A stretch of DNA of 13,379 nucleotides from Ettlia oleoabundans (GCA_019693395.1 JAAMXP010000567.1:1-13379), one strand, 5' to 3'. Shown: positions 1 to 9,302, counted from the stretch's first letter. Numbers and translations are program-made. The notes: generated from the sequence alone by a model not told the origin.

Positions 1-1680
1 CCCCCACCCCACCCACCTGTGAACTGCGTCTGCAGGTTGTCTTCCCAGCCCAGCTGCCTCACAAACAGGAGCTTGAGCTCGTCGTATGTGGCACACTGTG
101 CCGCTGTCAGCAGTGCCGCACGCATCTGCACCCCAAACAGGCAGCGGGACCCAGGGGCCGGCGCGTCAGTGTTACGGTGTGCAGGGTAGACGGCTGCGGC
201 TGTGCCTGCTCTGCCAGTGCCACTGTAAGCTGATGCATTGGTGCCAAGCCAACTGCATATGTTAAACAATAGCCACAGGCAGGGATGCAGCAAGTCATGC
301 GCACCAAGATGCAGCCAGAGCGCTCCCGCACTGGGCCTGCCCATGAACCCCCTACCATGCCAGACAGCGCGTTGATGCCAGCAAGAAATGCATGCTGTGC
401 TCACCATGCTTGGCGTGGTGCCCGCCCACAGCCCGCGCACGCCCTCGGTTCTCACCACCCGTGCCATCACAGCAAAGGGGCCTCCCGCCGCGCCGCCGCC
501 CTTCTGCATGTGGGTCTTCACTAGGTCTGTGGGGTTGGTGACGCCCGCTGCCACCGCACCGCTCAGCATGCCCGCCGCCACCTTGGACCCCACAGCACTG
601 CCCTCCTTGCCCTCAGCACCCAGCATCGACTTCATCGGGGAGTAGAGGCCGATGCGCAACCCTGCATGTTGTGAAGGAGGGTGCAGGGGCAGCAGGGGCA
701 TTACACTGTTGCACGGTGCGATGAGGGAAATGGGTCAAATCTGCGCTGTCCTGCTTTCGCCTACCCATCATCAAAAACACGCAAGCGAAAGCAGCAGCAG
801 GAGACGCACCCCTTGTGTTGAGCCGGCATGGTCAGCAACGCAGCATGCTGTAATGGACCTCATCTCGTCACATTGAGCATGACACTACAGGGCCCGGGCA
901 GGGGCCATGAGGCAAAAGGCTGGCTGGGCTCACCTCCATAGAGTATGCCTCGAGCTACAGCAGGCGTGATGCCCTTTCCAAGCGCCATCGGCCCCTCCTG
1001 CTGCACCACCTGCCACCCGGTGGCTGCCAGGTTGCGCGCCGCCGGGCCCGCCAGCTGCTGCCGCACCTTGATCACATCAACCCAGTTGGTCAACACCACA
1101 CCTGCAGGGCAGTGCATCACATTACAACAAAACAGTGGGTTGACACCACGGCCACGGGAATGAGGGCTAGGCTTGGCTGCGCTGGGCGGCAGGACGCAGG
1201 CTAACACAACAGACAGCTGGCCACCCGTGCTGACAGCTGATGACCAGACAAAAAGAAACTGGGGGTCGTGCAGCGAAAGCTTGATGAATCGATGTGCAAA
1301 GCATATCAAAGGCTAGCTGCTGCTGGCACCGGTGCATGCCGTCATGCTGCCGCTGTTGGCATGCAGCTGCAGACGGACCTGTTGCGACGCTCAAGGCGCT
1401 GGCTGCAAAGTTGGCCAACACTGCAGTGCAAGGGAGATTGCCAGCCGGTTGTGCTCAATGTGTTCGACCCTGAGACTGAATATAGCTGGCAGCACTTCGC
1501 ACAAACACATTTGGGGTGGTATGGTGGCTGCCTGGGCACTGCGCCCGCTCAGCGCCTTTCGCTGGCACCAGCGCGCCAGCAACCACCGCCCTCCCCCCCC
1601 CCACCAGGATTGGCTTGTGCCCATGTTTGCTGCGCCGCGGGTTGCGCCCCTTCCTCCAAGGAGACGGCAGCAGCCTGCAT
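1..1680 (-). CDS. Mitochondrial carrier family protein, UCP/dicarboxylate-carrier type (3' end outside window)
   Basis: Proposed exons on the minus strand: 1680-1605, 1420-1379, 1101-934, 661-405 and 125-17, with more coding sequence beyond the left edge. They give 217 residues in frame. Carriers of this family have six transmembrane helices and exchange metabolites or protons across the inner mitochondrial membrane. Visible are helix 1 (about residues 29-47), first signature TNWVDVIKVRQQ (W46, D48, K51), LRIGLYSPMK at 97-106 ending helix 2, second signature TNPTDLVKTHMQ (P139, D141, K144), and a fourth helix RAALLTAAQCATYDELK. The LRIGLY and RAALLT stretches match plant UCP/DIC proteins better than ATP/ADP or phosphate carriers. 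The first signature has Trp in place of the usual Pro, and S103 stands where an acid is usual. Exon 1 (M-Q-A-A-A-V-S-L) is the least certain: it was chosen because it fits phase, follows a TATA-like site and has a GT donor, here inside a poly-G run. The substrate cannot be told from sequence. Confidence 0.85.
1593..1602. repeat. Ten-base homopolymer of C beside a splice donor
   Basis: An unbroken run of ten C on the plus strand, so G in the carrier transcript, begins one base inside proposed carrier intron 1 (donor G1604, T1603). The run makes this donor unusual (GT followed by G only). It is also a place where sequencing length errors are likely, though an error inside the intron would not shift the reading frame. 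Confidence 0.8.
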
Positions 1681-2472
1681 CGGCCTCAACTCTCAACTGA
1701 CGGGTTGCTGTCGCGCGGTGGCTCGCTGCAATGGCGTGGAGCTTTGGTGCCGGGAAGTTTGGTCAAACCTTATAGGCATACAATCAATGACCTCTGACTA
1801 GCAGCAATAAAGGCGTCGGCCACAGCGGCACAGCACAGACAGCAGAGGAGCCCGGTGTAACGCGCAAAGCGACCTTTCAGCAGTTCAATGTGACATTGGA
1901 ATCAAGCGTAGTCTAGAGCGCTGGCCCCGCAAGCGAGCAGCGACCCCTGGGACGTGTGTTGGGCGGGCCAGCGCGTTGCAGAGCGGCCTGTCCCGCACGC
2001 CTCCCTTGTACCATTGCTCCCAGACTGTACAACTGTACCGAGGCCCTCAGGACTGATGTATCAGCCAGCAAGGCCTCGAGAAGCGGTGCCCGAGCGGGAG
2101 CCCAGCCTTCTCGGCGCCTGCCTGTCCTGTCTGACCGCCCTCGTACGCTGTATCTGCTGTCTAGACCCTACCGACATGAATGGGTGAGCATTTAGGTCGC
2201 GGGAGGCCGGGGGAGCTGGGGTTTGCCGGTGCACCACTGCGGACCAATGCCGCTGCTGTCGTGGCTGCACCACCAGCGCGCAGTGTGCAAGTGCGCAGTG
2301 CTCATTCCGCAAGGTGCAGAGGGGAATTTAACGGTTTCATCCAACAGCAAACTTGTTGCCAGCGCTCGCCTGTGCCTGCCCCGTCTGGTGCTCACTTCCC
2401 ACCCCCGGTTGGCACCAACCGTTCAGGGAGGGCGGGCAGCGGCTGCTTAGCGTGCATCAGGAGGCGCCGTCG
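1681..2472. promoter_or_regulatory. Divergent intergenic region between carrier and RING genes
   Basis: About 790 bases separate the two proposed start codons, and no open frame here looks coding. It should hold both promoters and both 5' leaders. A perfect donor-like GGGTGAGC at 2182-2189 follows an ATG at 2176, and a TTCAG acceptor lies at 2422-2426, so part of this span may be an intron of the RING gene (see that entry). Confidence 0.5.
1768..1774 (-). promoter_or_regulatory. TATA-like box of the carrier gene
   Basis: The minus strand reads TATAAGG here, about 90 bases upstream of the proposed carrier start at 1680. Position and orientation fit a core promoter. An ATTGG at about 1894 (CCAAT on the minus strand) lies roughly 215 bases upstream of the same start. 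Both are short motifs and could be chance. Confidence 0.4.
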
Positions 2473-3287
2473 ATGGCAATAGAAGCCTCCGCCTCACCGC
2501 CACGCTTGCCCATCAGCGGTGCTAGCGAGCGCGGCCCACTTCTGAAAGGCCAGGGACCCTCATCAAGCGGCAGCCTCCCGTCCGCAGCCTCACCTCCCAT
2601 GCCCGCGCCCTTCTTCCCCGGCCCAACACAGCGGCACAAGCGCCGCGGCTCGGAACCCTTGCAGCCGAGAGGCAATGGTGGCGGCGGCGGCGGCAGCAGT
2701 GACGGCAGCCCTGGTGGCGCCGGTGCCTCGCCCAAGGCAGCTGTCTGCGGCGGCGGCAAGGGGGCCAAGGGCGGCGGCAGCGCGTTGTCTCTGTTTGAGG
2801 ATGAGGATGTGTGTCCAACATGCTTGGAGCCATTCACAGGTGCTTTTGTAGGTTTCGTGTGCCGCTGTTTTGCGCTGCGGAAAACCAGGGTGTTGTTTAT
2901 TGTTGAAATGAGGTCCTTGTGCAGCGTGGAATGGTGAGGGTGGGCTGCACCGTGTGCAACGCGGCATGGGCACGCCCACGAGCAACCTATCACGCCCACA
3001 TTTCCTTCATGTATTGATTGCTCTCGCCACACACAAAGCCGTTGATGCACTCAATCAGAGAGGCCGGTTGGGGCGGGGCACGCCTGGGGACCCTCCAACC
3101 TCCCATCTGTCAGGGTATCATGGAGTGAATCACGACGCACACTATGCCCCCTGCCGCAGACGATAACCCGCTTGTCAAGACGCTGTGCGGCCACCAGTTC
3201 CACCTGCCCTGCCTGTACGAGTGGCTGGAACGGTCAGAGACGTGCCCCGTATGCGCCAAGCCCATGCACTTTGATGAAATCGTGTGA
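2473..3287 (+). CDS. RING-H2 finger E3 ubiquitin-protein ligase, plant type
   Basis: Exons 2473-2839 and 3160-3287 give 164 residues. The intron of 320 bases begins GTGCTT and ends CCGCAG. The C-terminal domain is a complete C3H2C3 RING: C114, C117, C132, H134, H137, C140, C151, C154, with W144 in the E2-binding position. The order [32 protein letters not shown] and a short FDEIV end match a plant RING family I associate with Arabidopsis At3g02290/At5g15790, although the conserved N-terminus of those proteins is not seen. Residues 1-105 are low-complexity Pro/Ser/Gly with a glycine run near 69-74 encoded by GGC repeats, probably disordered. RING-H2 proteins pass ubiquitin from E2 to substrate; the target is unknown. 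The ATG at 2473 is the first in this open frame but has T at -3. An alternative start at ATG 2176 (M-N-G), spliced 2183 to 2427, keeps frame and would add 18 residues. Confidence 0.9.
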
Positions 3288-4246
3288 TGTAAGGATGGAG
3301 GGCCAGATTGCAAGCAGGCGTATCAGGGCAGCAGCCGGGCAAATGCTGGCCTGGGCGGTCTGCTGCGCATCCCTGCAGGCGGCCTGCCTGTGCAAAGCGG
3401 GGAAGGCCAGGCAGCTGAGCTGGAGCTCAGCTGCGGCGCCACATAGGCAGACACAGCTACGTAAGGCGCTCTTGTACCTGGCAAGATGCATTGGCATCTT
3501 CCCTCCGCGAGTTTGCACCCCAGCATCACCTCGCCCCCTTGACAGCTTGCCCTCCCACTCAGCTCTCCCAGCACCGCGCTTGCTTCCTTTCCTTATTCCC
3601 TAGTCTGGCCATCCCAGCCGCTTACAACGTAGCGTTCATGATTCGTATGTCCAACCCCACTGTACCTCTCTTGTTGCCCCGCCTGCATGCATGTGTATCT
3701 CCTGTTTAAGGGAAACTTCCCCTCCCGGTCTCGCTTTGTACCAAGTATATCCTCACTTTTCCTCTTTTCACCCCTAGTTTTGTTCATTCCGCTCTGCCTC
3801 TGCTTTGCCTCCGCTGCTGGACCACCCACGCACATACACCCAACCGGCGTCTAGCCCACACCCCTTGCTACCGCACACGAGTAGCGGCTCACACCCAGAT
3901 GAGCAGCTTCTTCCTGCTTGTTAAAATCCGGCGCAGCATTTGAGCACAGCATGCAGGCTGCAGGGAAAGGGCTGGCAAGTGGGCCCACGCCGATGCTATG
4001 CTTGGGTTGATAGGTTTTATATCTGTGGAGTGCCAGCTGTTACTGCTGTATACTTTCCAGGGGGTGGAAGGTCGGAACGGAGGAGGGGGCGTACAAGAAA
4101 ACTTTGGCACAAAGGCGGCGTCCATCATATCGGAGATCACCACGGCGGCAGCTTGCAGAAGGGGGCCAGCTGTCTGATGCTCGCCATTCCGCCTCACTGC
4201 AGCACGACACAGACTGTGCCGCCATGTGCCGCGTGCACATCCCGCC
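3288..4246. other. Convergent intergenic region (3' ends of RING and RRM genes)
   Basis: No exon is supported in these 959 bases. About 3560-3840 is pyrimidine-rich on the plus strand. The only plus-strand TGTAA is at 3288-3292, directly after the RING stop codon. It would give a very short 3' UTR, and the same bases form a donor-like GTAAGG, so where the RING mRNA ends is unclear. Confidence 0.5.
3622..3626 (-). terminator. Candidate TGTAA poly(A) signal of the RRM gene
   Basis: The plus strand TTACA reads TGTAA on the minus strand, about 620 bases downstream of the RRM stop at 4247. TGTAA is the common green-algal polyadenylation signal. It is the only one I found on this strand between the two stop codons, but the distance makes for a long 3' UTR. 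Confidence 0.4.
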
Positions 4247-4259
4247 TCACTGCAGCACG
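4189..4259. repeat. 18-base direct repeat at 4189-4206 and 4242-4259
   Basis: CCGCCTCACTGCAGCACG occurs twice, exactly, 53 bases apart. The right-hand copy contains the last codons and the stop of the minus-strand RRM gene (R-V-L-Q-stop) and the left-hand copy lies in its 3' UTR. This suggests a small local duplication of the gene's tail. Confidence 0.85.
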
Positions 4260-6683
4260 CGCAATCGCACTTGGTTGTTGCCGCAGAACTCTCCCTGGCG
4301 GTCCCTCACAGCTCTGTGCGCCTCCATGGGGCTCGTGAAGCGCACAATGGCCTTCTCAGAGTTCTCCCGGTACCGAGGGCCCACCCGCGGCGACCGCTCC
4401 TTCCCCTTCTGCAGCAGCAAAAACACAGCACAGCATAGCGACGTGCAGAGAGTCATGGTAAAACACTTAGCTAGACTTTAGAACAATGTGGTGCCCACCG
4501 GCACAGCATACCCTGAACCAAGGGCAAGGGACGGTTGTGTTGACCGGCTATTGAGTGTGGCGGGGTCGTTGGCGGGGGGCAGGCGCCAGGTGGGGAGCAA
4601 GTCTGAGCTGAGTGTAGCAGCCAGCATAAGAAGCCCGACATGCTGACCCTGATGCTTCAGCGTGCCAGACATTGTTTTACCGGTCGTGTAAATTTAAACC
4701 TGCATGCGCCTTAGAGTACCCGGGCCTGCATGCCGCGCACCTCTTGGTCCCGCAGGAAGGTGACCGACTTGGCGTGCAGGTCGTAGTTCTGAAAGAAGCG
4801 AATCACGTCCTCTGCAGTATCACAAGCAAATCAAGCAGAGCGGGCAGACAGTAGCAGGCGGCAAGGTGGGTGGGCAACAAGTGATGGTTGGGATGTGCGG
4901 TGGTTGGGCAGGAGGGGGAGAGGTGTGGAAGGAGGGCTGGGCAGGCACCCTGGTGGGCCCAATGCACGTGTGTGGGGGGTGGGTAGGGGGTGGGGGGGTG
5001 GGGGGGTCCCGCAAGTTGAGAGAGGTAACCATGCTTGCTAACTCACAATCCACCAGAACACCACCAGCAGCCCAGCTGCCCGGCGAGTGCAGGCAAGGTG
5101 AGTGGGGAGTGGCGGCCGTGCCGAACCACACATGCACACACTCGAGAATGAGCTGAGCGCCGGGTTCTCCGCCACAATGCCTATTGCATACCCACGCAGC
5201 ATGGGCACACGGCATGCGACATGCGTATCCACACATACACACATGCACACATACCACACCATATCCCCATCACACACCCACCTGATGTTGAGCTCTGTGC
5301 CAGGTTGTCCACCAGCACGTACCGCCCCCGGCTGCTCATGGCCAGCGGGTTGTAGATGCCGTTGGAAAACTCGTGGGGGGTGGCGGTGCGCATCAGCGCG
5401 CGGCGTGTGCCCTGCTCACAGGTACAAAGAAGCATGCTTGTGCGTGCGTGCGTGTGCGCTTGCGGAGAGGGTTGGAAGGGGGCGGGAAAAGGCACCAGGC
5501 AGGCCAGGTTGGCGGCCCAGCGCACGAGCTCCAACAGCCCAGCCACCAAATCAGCTGCCAGCCGCAAGCTCAGCCCAGCCTAGGCCACTTATGTGCCGAC
5601 CCAGCATATCGCAGCTGCCAGCTCACCAGGTAGGCCAGGTGGCGGCTCATGGCGCGAACCCGGTCCTGCTCCGTACTGAAGTTGAGCCAGAAGCGCTCAG
5701 TGGCAAAGTGCTTCCAGGAATACTCCGGCCTGCAGCAGTGACACGGCGTTAGGGCAGGACCAGAAGATGGGTTCAGACAACTGGATTGTTATTGAATACG
5801 ATGTCATTGCAGGCTGAACAAGGGTGGACAGACAGTGGGAGTGCTGCCGCTGGCGACTACAGGGTATTCAGGACTCCGCCTCCTTGATTAAAGGCAAGGA
5901 CCAACCTAAAGCAAACAACCATGCGCCCTTCGCCCCCACCTGATTTCATCTACACTCAGGTTGAACCCATCAAAGAAGGAGGCAATGTCTTGGCGCAGCA
6001 GACTCTGGTTGACGTTGTAGATGTATGCAGGCCACATGCGGAACTGCCGCTGCTCTCCCCTGGGAGCAACCCGCACGTACCTGCACAGCGCTTGGAGGAC
6101 CGGAACGAAATGGCAATTGACAGTAAATAACAGTACAAAGCAGTACGTGGGAGAGGGGTGCACGGTGAAATGCAAGATAAGTGGCGGGTGATGTGAGGCG
6201 TTGTGGGGCGCTGGCCAGAAGGGAAACGCGGCATGGGTTGGTGCTGCTGGGCAACAGTGCAGAGGGCCGTCCATTGGTGGCTGAGAAGCAAGCAATCGCA
6301 GAGAGGGCTTACGTGTGTCCTTCCAAGCTGGGGGATGCAACTGCATAGTTCATGCGAAGGTTGCCCTCAACCTCAGGAGCCCTGCTCCGCGGCCGCCACC
6401 GCGACGGCTGTTTGCTGCCGTGCTGCTGCTGCTGCCTGCCCTCGGCTTGCTGCTGCGCCGGGGGCTGCCAGCCTTCTCCTTGAGCGCGAGGGGAAGTCTT
6501 GCTCCCGTAGACCTCCCGAGCCCAGGGTTTATACGAGTCCTGCTTCTGCCTGTTCCTCGTCCGCCGCCGTTCCCCTTCATCCTGCCCAACACCCATTGCT
6601 GCAACGGTGGTGCTGATCAGGCGGGAGGCCTGCTGCAGCCCAGCGTGCAACGCATTGCGGCCGCTTTTGGCCACCGCTTGCAT
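4247..6683 (-). CDS. Organelle-targeted RNA-binding protein with two RRM-like domains
   Basis: Exons 6683-6313, 6080-5940, 5729-5627, 5411-5282, 4811-4741 and 4408-4247 give 325 residues, with phases matching at all five junctions. Residues 1-35 (MQAVAKSGRN, then LQQASRLIST) are basic, amphipathic and free of acidic residues, a typical mitochondrial presequence, though plastid import cannot be excluded. Residues 36-110 are a charged Arg/Gln-rich linker. RRM-like domain 1 spans about 140-216 with RNP2-like AYIYNV and weak RNP1-like ERFWLNFS. Domain 2 spans about 235-325 with RYVLVDNL, helix EDVIRFFQNYDL, RNP1-like KAIVRFTSP and a closing strand VRLRVLQ. Both RNP1 motifs lack most aromatic residues of canonical RRMs. 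The likely role is organellar RNA processing or translation, inferred from fold and targeting only. The start was chosen because it opens the presequence. The promoter spacer is shared with the divergent plastid-protein gene. Confidence 0.85.
4974..5006 (+). repeat. G-quadruplex-capable tract in an intron of the RRM gene
   Basis: Runs of 6, 3, 5, 7 and 7-8 G separated by one or two bases lie on the plus strand, the template strand of the RRM gene, inside the intron 5281-4812. The transcript itself is C-rich here. Any G4 would form in DNA rather than in the pre-mRNA. Confidence 0.75.
5217..5280. repeat. Imperfect (CA)n / (TG)n microsatellite
   Basis: The plus strand is rich in CACA and ACATAC units. 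In the RRM transcript this gives a UG-rich stretch starting directly at the donor of the intron after exon 4 (G5281, T5280: GTGGGTGTGTG). The donor is thus embedded in the repeat. Confidence 0.7.
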
Positions 6684-7046
6684 GGCGAGGTGTGACAAAA
6701 CCGTTGTTGTGCGATGTCGGGCAACTCAATTGTGCAGCCCGATAATGATATTCGGGTCAATTTGACTCTCACACTGTTTCCTGCTGGGCCTGCTGCGTTT
6801 CTTGGAAAGAAATGGCGCCGGATTGGCTATCCATGGCTCAGACAACACACGCGGGACAGGTGACCTGATAGCGTTTGGCCCTCAACGAGACAGAGGGAAG
6901 TCTTGCACCTCACGGCCCTGACCAGGGTTCTCGCTGAAACTGCGTTCCCTGTCCATTTGCAGCCCCTTTTTGCCCTCGATATGCCTGTCGCCAGGTGGGG
7001 CAGCGTCTCACTGGGCGGCATCACGCTTGCGGGACGTTTGGCGGGA
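6684..7046. promoter_or_regulatory. Bidirectional promoter region between RRM and plastid-protein genes
   Basis: The two proposed start codons face away from each other across 363 bases. Seen in it are an imperfect dyad CCCGA...TCGGG at 6738-6756, a GGCGCC at 6814-6819 and, 2 bases on, ATTGG at 6822-6826 (CCAAT on the minus strand). A CAG|GTGACC at 6857-6865 and a TTTGCAG ending at 6962 could bound a 103-base intron in the 5' leader of the plus-strand gene. None of these sites is proven. Confidence 0.5.
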
Positions 7047-8840
7047 ATGGCAGCAGCAGCAACTCCCGCACCGCCTCAAAGACACCGCTTCTCACCCAGC
7101 AATCAGTACGTCGTTTGGGTCGCATGGAATGGCAGCAGCTGCAAAATAGCAGCAGGAGCAGCACCAGTGGTGGCAGCATCAAGCCGCCCCAGCTTGTTGT
7201 TGGCAGCAGCACCACGGGTGCACCGACGATCGCGCCAGCAGCGCCACCGCGGCGTTCGCTGCCAGCAGCAGAAGGGGCAGGGCAACGGTGGCGGGCAGGA
7301 CAGGATCCAGAACATGGAGCTGCTCATTGGAGACTGCCTGTGCCTGCTCTGCTTTGCCTTGTACAAGCAGGTGCGGGGGCAGGCTTGCTTCCAGCAGACA
7401 GCAAATGCACCTGCCTCAGACCCTCCTCCGTGCGAATGAAGGTTGACGGTGTTAGTCAGGTTGCTCCACCGCTGCTACCTGCGTCGATGCCGTCTTCTTC
7501 CTGTTTGACATCATGTTTCTTCGCTTTACCTCTACATGTTGCCGCTGCAGATCACGGCGCTCATCTTCCTGCCAAACTTCCCGGGCTGGCTGGCGCCGCT
7601 GTCTTTCAACCCCGTGCGCTTCCTGGAATTCTTCTCCTTTGCAGCCACGCTGATCGGCACCTGGGTGGGGTCAGGTCTGTAAGTGTTGGCTATGTGTTAC
7701 TACATTGTGTCTGTTGTGCGAGCCGTGTCCCTAACTACGAGCGCGCTCGTGGTTGGTGGATTGAATCGGCACGGATGGCGCTCTCAACGCAGGCTGCTGC
7801 CCGCTTGTGCGGGACCATACTTAATTCCTGCGTGTACTGCGGCACATGCTACTCTCCATCTGAATGGCAGGTGCGTACCAGAGTGTGGCGCCCAGCCTGT
7901 TGTGCAGGTATGGTCACTGGAGGGTACCGCTTTGCAGCCACCGCTGACCTGCAAGCAGCGCTCAGGTGTGGTGTGCGCCCATGGGCTTGCTTGGCTACCC
8001 CTATTGGTGTGTCCAACTGCAGCCTGCTTTCATTCCTGCAATGTTCGCTTCGTGCCTACTCGCCTGTCTGCCTGTCCGACTGCCCAACTGCCCATCTGCC
8101 ACCCCTCAAGCAGCCGCACCTGCCTCATATGGCTGGCCAGCATGCCCGTGGCGGCAGCGCAGCTGGTGCTGCTGACAGCGGCAGAGGACGCGGCGTTGGT
8201 GGGAGACGAGGGCTTTGCCTCCGCGCTGCCCCTGGCGGCCTCGGGGGCTGGCGAGCCGTTTGTCACTGCCGCAGGAGTACTGGGTGAGCGTGGTATGCGG
8301 GCTGCCATCGCAGTATGCATCGCAGGCTTGACCCTCGCTTGTGTTCGCCCGCTGTCAAGTTGAGTGAAGTAGATTAATTTCAACTCTACGCTCCCAGCTG
8401 CAGGCCTCATGCTGGTGTGGCGCTCCTTCTACGCCTCCTACCTCGACATATGGAGCTTCCGCAGCGCCGCAGCGGCACGCCGGGACAGAATGAAAGACAT
8501 GGAGCAGTTTGCCGACTCCCTGCGCGGCGCAATGCTGCTGTCGCTGGCCTGCTGCGCCGTGCTGCAGGTGAGGCCGTGGCGTGGTGGAAAGGGGCAGGCA
8601 CAGCAGGCAGGACAAAGCCTGGGAACTCCGGTGCCTTGCCATGGGCAGCGTGTGCAATGGCCCACTTCCCCGCCGCTTCGACTTGCTCTTGTTGAGCTTG
8701 AACTGGCGCGCTTCGACTACCTTGGCTGCCTGCAGGTGTTGGGGGGTTTGGTGGGGGAGGAGGAGCTGCAGCTGATGGCATCATCCCTGCTGGCGCCCAT
8801 GCTGGGCCCCACTACAGCGGCAGCCAACAGTGCATCCTAG
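7047..8840 (+). CDS. Predicted plastid-targeted multi-pass membrane protein, family not identified
   Basis: Exons 7047-7370, 7551-7674, 7908-7965, 8114-8283, 8404-8567 and 8736-8840 give 314 residues. Residues 1-75 look like a chloroplast transit peptide: MAAAATP start, Ala/Ser/Arg-rich, acid-free, ending in RGVRC, a plausible processing site. Hydrophobic segments follow at about 91-106, 134-157, 171-193, 218-240 and 266-284, so four or five membrane spans. Conserved-looking blocks are LLIGDCLCLLCFALYKQ, FPGWLAPLSFNPVRF, GTWVGSGMVTGGYRF and LPLAASGAGEPFVTAAGVLG. The first helix recalls DUF3054 proteins, but I hold that only weakly. It likely sits in the thylakoid or inner envelope membrane; no function is inferred. 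ATG 7047 has G at -3 and G at +4. An in-frame ATG at 6981 would add 22 residues. Intron 2 uses AG|GTCTGT, forced by frame although GTAAGT sits four bases on. The exon 4 acceptor is AAGCAG, which could give two isoforms differing by one residue. Confidence 0.82.
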
Positions 8841-9015
8841 CATGCACATCCCAGCAGGGCATGGGCCTCGTGTTGCACAAGTGCAAAGTGCAGCGACGAT
8901 ACGCCCTGCTGACAGAGGTCCCTCCACTGTATAATATCATCCTAGGATTACTAATCTACTAACAATCATCAGCCCTGCACCAAGCAGCACTTCATTTCAT
9001 GCCTCAGAATTTTTA

Positions 9016-9037
9016 GTGCCAGTTGTTTTTCTGGCAC
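9016..9037 (+). other. Perfect 7-bp inverted repeat (stem-loop) in a 3' UTR
   Basis: GTGCCAG at 9016-9022 and CTGGCAC at 9031-9037 flank the eight-base loop TTGTTTTT. It lies about 176 bases after the stop codon of the plastid membrane-protein gene, inside its expected 3' UTR. It could be an mRNA structure or a protein-binding site, or chance. Confidence 0.55.
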
Positions 9038-9297
9038 GTCCCAGTTTTCCTGTGCCACTTGGAACAAGCTATTGTGCATTCTAATCTTGCTGCTGGAAGT
9101 TGACACAGATGAGCATGTATGTGGGCGAGCAAATGGAGCATCAGTGGATGGACAGGTGCCCGCCTGAACTTCAGCGGTGCAAGCTGCATGGTCCCTGCAC
9201 CTCTGTTCCTCCACAACTGTGCGCTTTGCAAACAAGTTGCTGTATCACCTGATCAATATCCGCCTGGCCCTCCCATTCGCTCCTCCAGCAGTGCAAA

Positions 9298-9302
9298 TGT
9301 AA
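9298..9302 (+). terminator. TGTAA poly(A) signal of the plastid membrane-protein gene
   Basis: TGTAA, the green-algal poly(A) signal, about 460 bases downstream of the stop at 8840. It is the only plus-strand copy I found in this intergenic span before the opposing signals. Confidence 0.55.

Noticed and set aside
860..1309. A 149-codon minus-strand frame covering the carrier exon and the sequence upstream of it
   Set aside because: The part upstream of 1101 lacks a first carrier helix. The splice 1379 to 1101 supplies one (FAASALSVATG) in frame, so the extension is intron.
2684..2700. Glycine-encoding GGC repeat as a possible frameshift or assembly artefact
   Set aside because: The frame stays open on both sides, and glycine runs are ordinary in the disordered parts of GC-rich algal proteins.
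3288..4246. Further exons of either convergent gene in the 959-base spacer
   Set aside because: The open frames there are short and carry no recognisable domain. Both neighbouring proteins end where their families are expected to end.
5044..5090. A possible extra exon of the RRM gene (encoding LLVVFWWI), with a strong GTGAGT donor
   Set aside because: Including it breaks phase into the next exon at 4811. Direct joining of 5282 to 4811 keeps frame and gives the RRM sequence S-T-S-E-D-V-I-R-F-F.
6995..8287. A 430-codon open frame on the plus strand
   Set aside because: It reads through the introns of the membrane-protein gene in shifting frames relative to the exons. Only the short exon 3 stretch (VTGGYRF...) belongs to the real protein. 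Spliced exons with family-like hydrophobic blocks explain the region better.
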